From the NCBI GenBank assembly GCA_903840235.1, contig CAIMFE010000149.1, positions 1 to 6,066 of the forward strand: a stretch of DNA of 6,066 nucleotides, written 5' to 3'. A model generated the notes under the pieces. That model did no database searches, was not told where the DNA came from, and saw only the letters and a program-made list of their open reading frames with translations. The position numbers and the translations under genes are program-made. This stretch comes from an uncultured Opitutia bacterium. Lineage in GTDB: Bacteria; Verrucomicrobiota; Verrucomicrobiia; Opitutales; UBA953. Below, piece by piece: positions 5,958 to 6,066 of this stretch (position 1 is the stretch's first letter; each line of letters opens with the position of its first letter).

Positions 5958-5964
5958 GCCCCCA
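5943..5964 (-). repeat. Direct repeat TGGGGGCT x2 around the candidate -35
   Basis: TGGGGGCT occurs twice on the minus strand, at 5964-5957 and 5950-5943, exactly 14 bases apart start to start. The TTGACC -35 element lies between and slightly overlaps the first copy; the second copy is in the spacer. This arrangement would suit a regulator binding over the promoter, but with only two 8-base G-rich copies chance is not excluded. Confidence 0.3.
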
Positions 5965-6007
5965 TTCAATGGCTTGCCCTACTTAATTGCTTCGATTGGC
6001 TGGCAGC

Positions 6008-6066
6008 ATGGCCAAATCGCCCGCCCTTTTCCTCGATCGGGATGGAAATCTCATCGAAGACCACCA
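6008..6066 (+). CDS. N-terminal fragment of a HAD-family phosphatase, GmhB/HisB-type (runs off the right edge)
   Basis: The ATG at 6008 opens a frame of 19 complete codons to the window end: MAKSPALFLDRDGNLIEDH. FLDRDGNLIEDH is HAD motif I (DxDG) in the form typical of the HAD-IIIA group that includes D-glycero-D-manno-heptose-1,7-bisphosphate 7-phosphatase (GmhB) and the histidinol-phosphatase domain of HisB. D10 would be the nucleophile and D12 the general acid/base. GmhB removes the C7 phosphate in ADP-heptose synthesis for LPS core. Standing alone with this short N-terminus and near envelope genes, GmhB is the more likely reading, but the substrate cannot be settled from 19 residues. No Shine-Dalgarno sequence is evident. 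It is divergent from rpmF, with 103 bases between the starts. Confidence 0.75.
   Translation, partial: MAKSPALFLDRDGNLIEDH

Noticed and set aside
1..6066. Search for CRISPR arrays, insertion sequences, tRNA or rRNA genes, riboswitches, tandem repeats or phage genes
   Set aside because: None seen. Nearly all the window is taken up by recognisable housekeeping genes and the longest gap is about 103 bases.

Overview
The window is ordinary, dense chromosomal DNA from a Gram-negative (diderm) bacterium, most likely a member of the Verrucomicrobiota close to the Opitutae. The diderm assignment rests on an LptE-like lipoprotein, a BamD-like TPR protein and a GmhB-like heptose phosphatase start. The narrower placement is an inference from the cysteine-free L32 sequence, the gene order and the general lack of Shine-Dalgarno sites; no 16S or marker comparison was possible. 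I see no mobile element, CRISPR array, tRNA or rRNA, and no stretch longer than about 105 bases without a gene.

Layout. Positions 1-72 hold the first 24 codons of a minus-strand gene that leaves the window. A 100-base divergent gap with a short inverted repeat separates it from rlmN (173-1306, plus), which encodes the radical-SAM rRNA/tRNA adenine-C2 methyltransferase. rlmN converges on the end of a six-gene minus-strand cluster, and the two stop codons share the tetranucleotide TTAA at 1303-1306. Read in its own direction, the cluster is rpmF (5904-5725, ribosomal protein L32, only 59 codons), plsX (5694-4624), fabH (4574 or 4616 to 3561), a bamD-like gene (3577-2453), an lptE-like gene (2456-1956) and rpe (1953-1303). 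Several neighbours overlap: 17 bases for fabH/bamD, an ATGA overlap for bamD/lptE and a 2-base gap for lptE/rpe. This indicates one transcript with translational coupling. A divergent gene starts at 6008 and runs off the right edge; its N-terminus is that of a HAD-family GmhB/HisB-type phosphatase.

How the genes fit together. rpmF-plsX-fabH is the classic start of the fatty-acid/phospholipid cluster: PlsX makes acyl-phosphate for phospholipid synthesis and FabH starts fatty acid elongation. In Escherichia coli fabD, fabG and acpP follow. Here the cluster continues into outer-membrane assembly (BamD-like), LPS insertion (LptE-like) and the pentose phosphate pathway (Rpe). With the divergent GmhB-like gene, the locus links lipid supply, ribosome synthesis, outer-membrane building and possibly heptose supply for LPS. 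No novel defence, mobile or secretion system is visible. The points worth a second look are the gene order, overlapping gene ends, a hairpin in the plsX leader, a direct repeat around the candidate rpmF promoter, and atypical lipoprotein signals.
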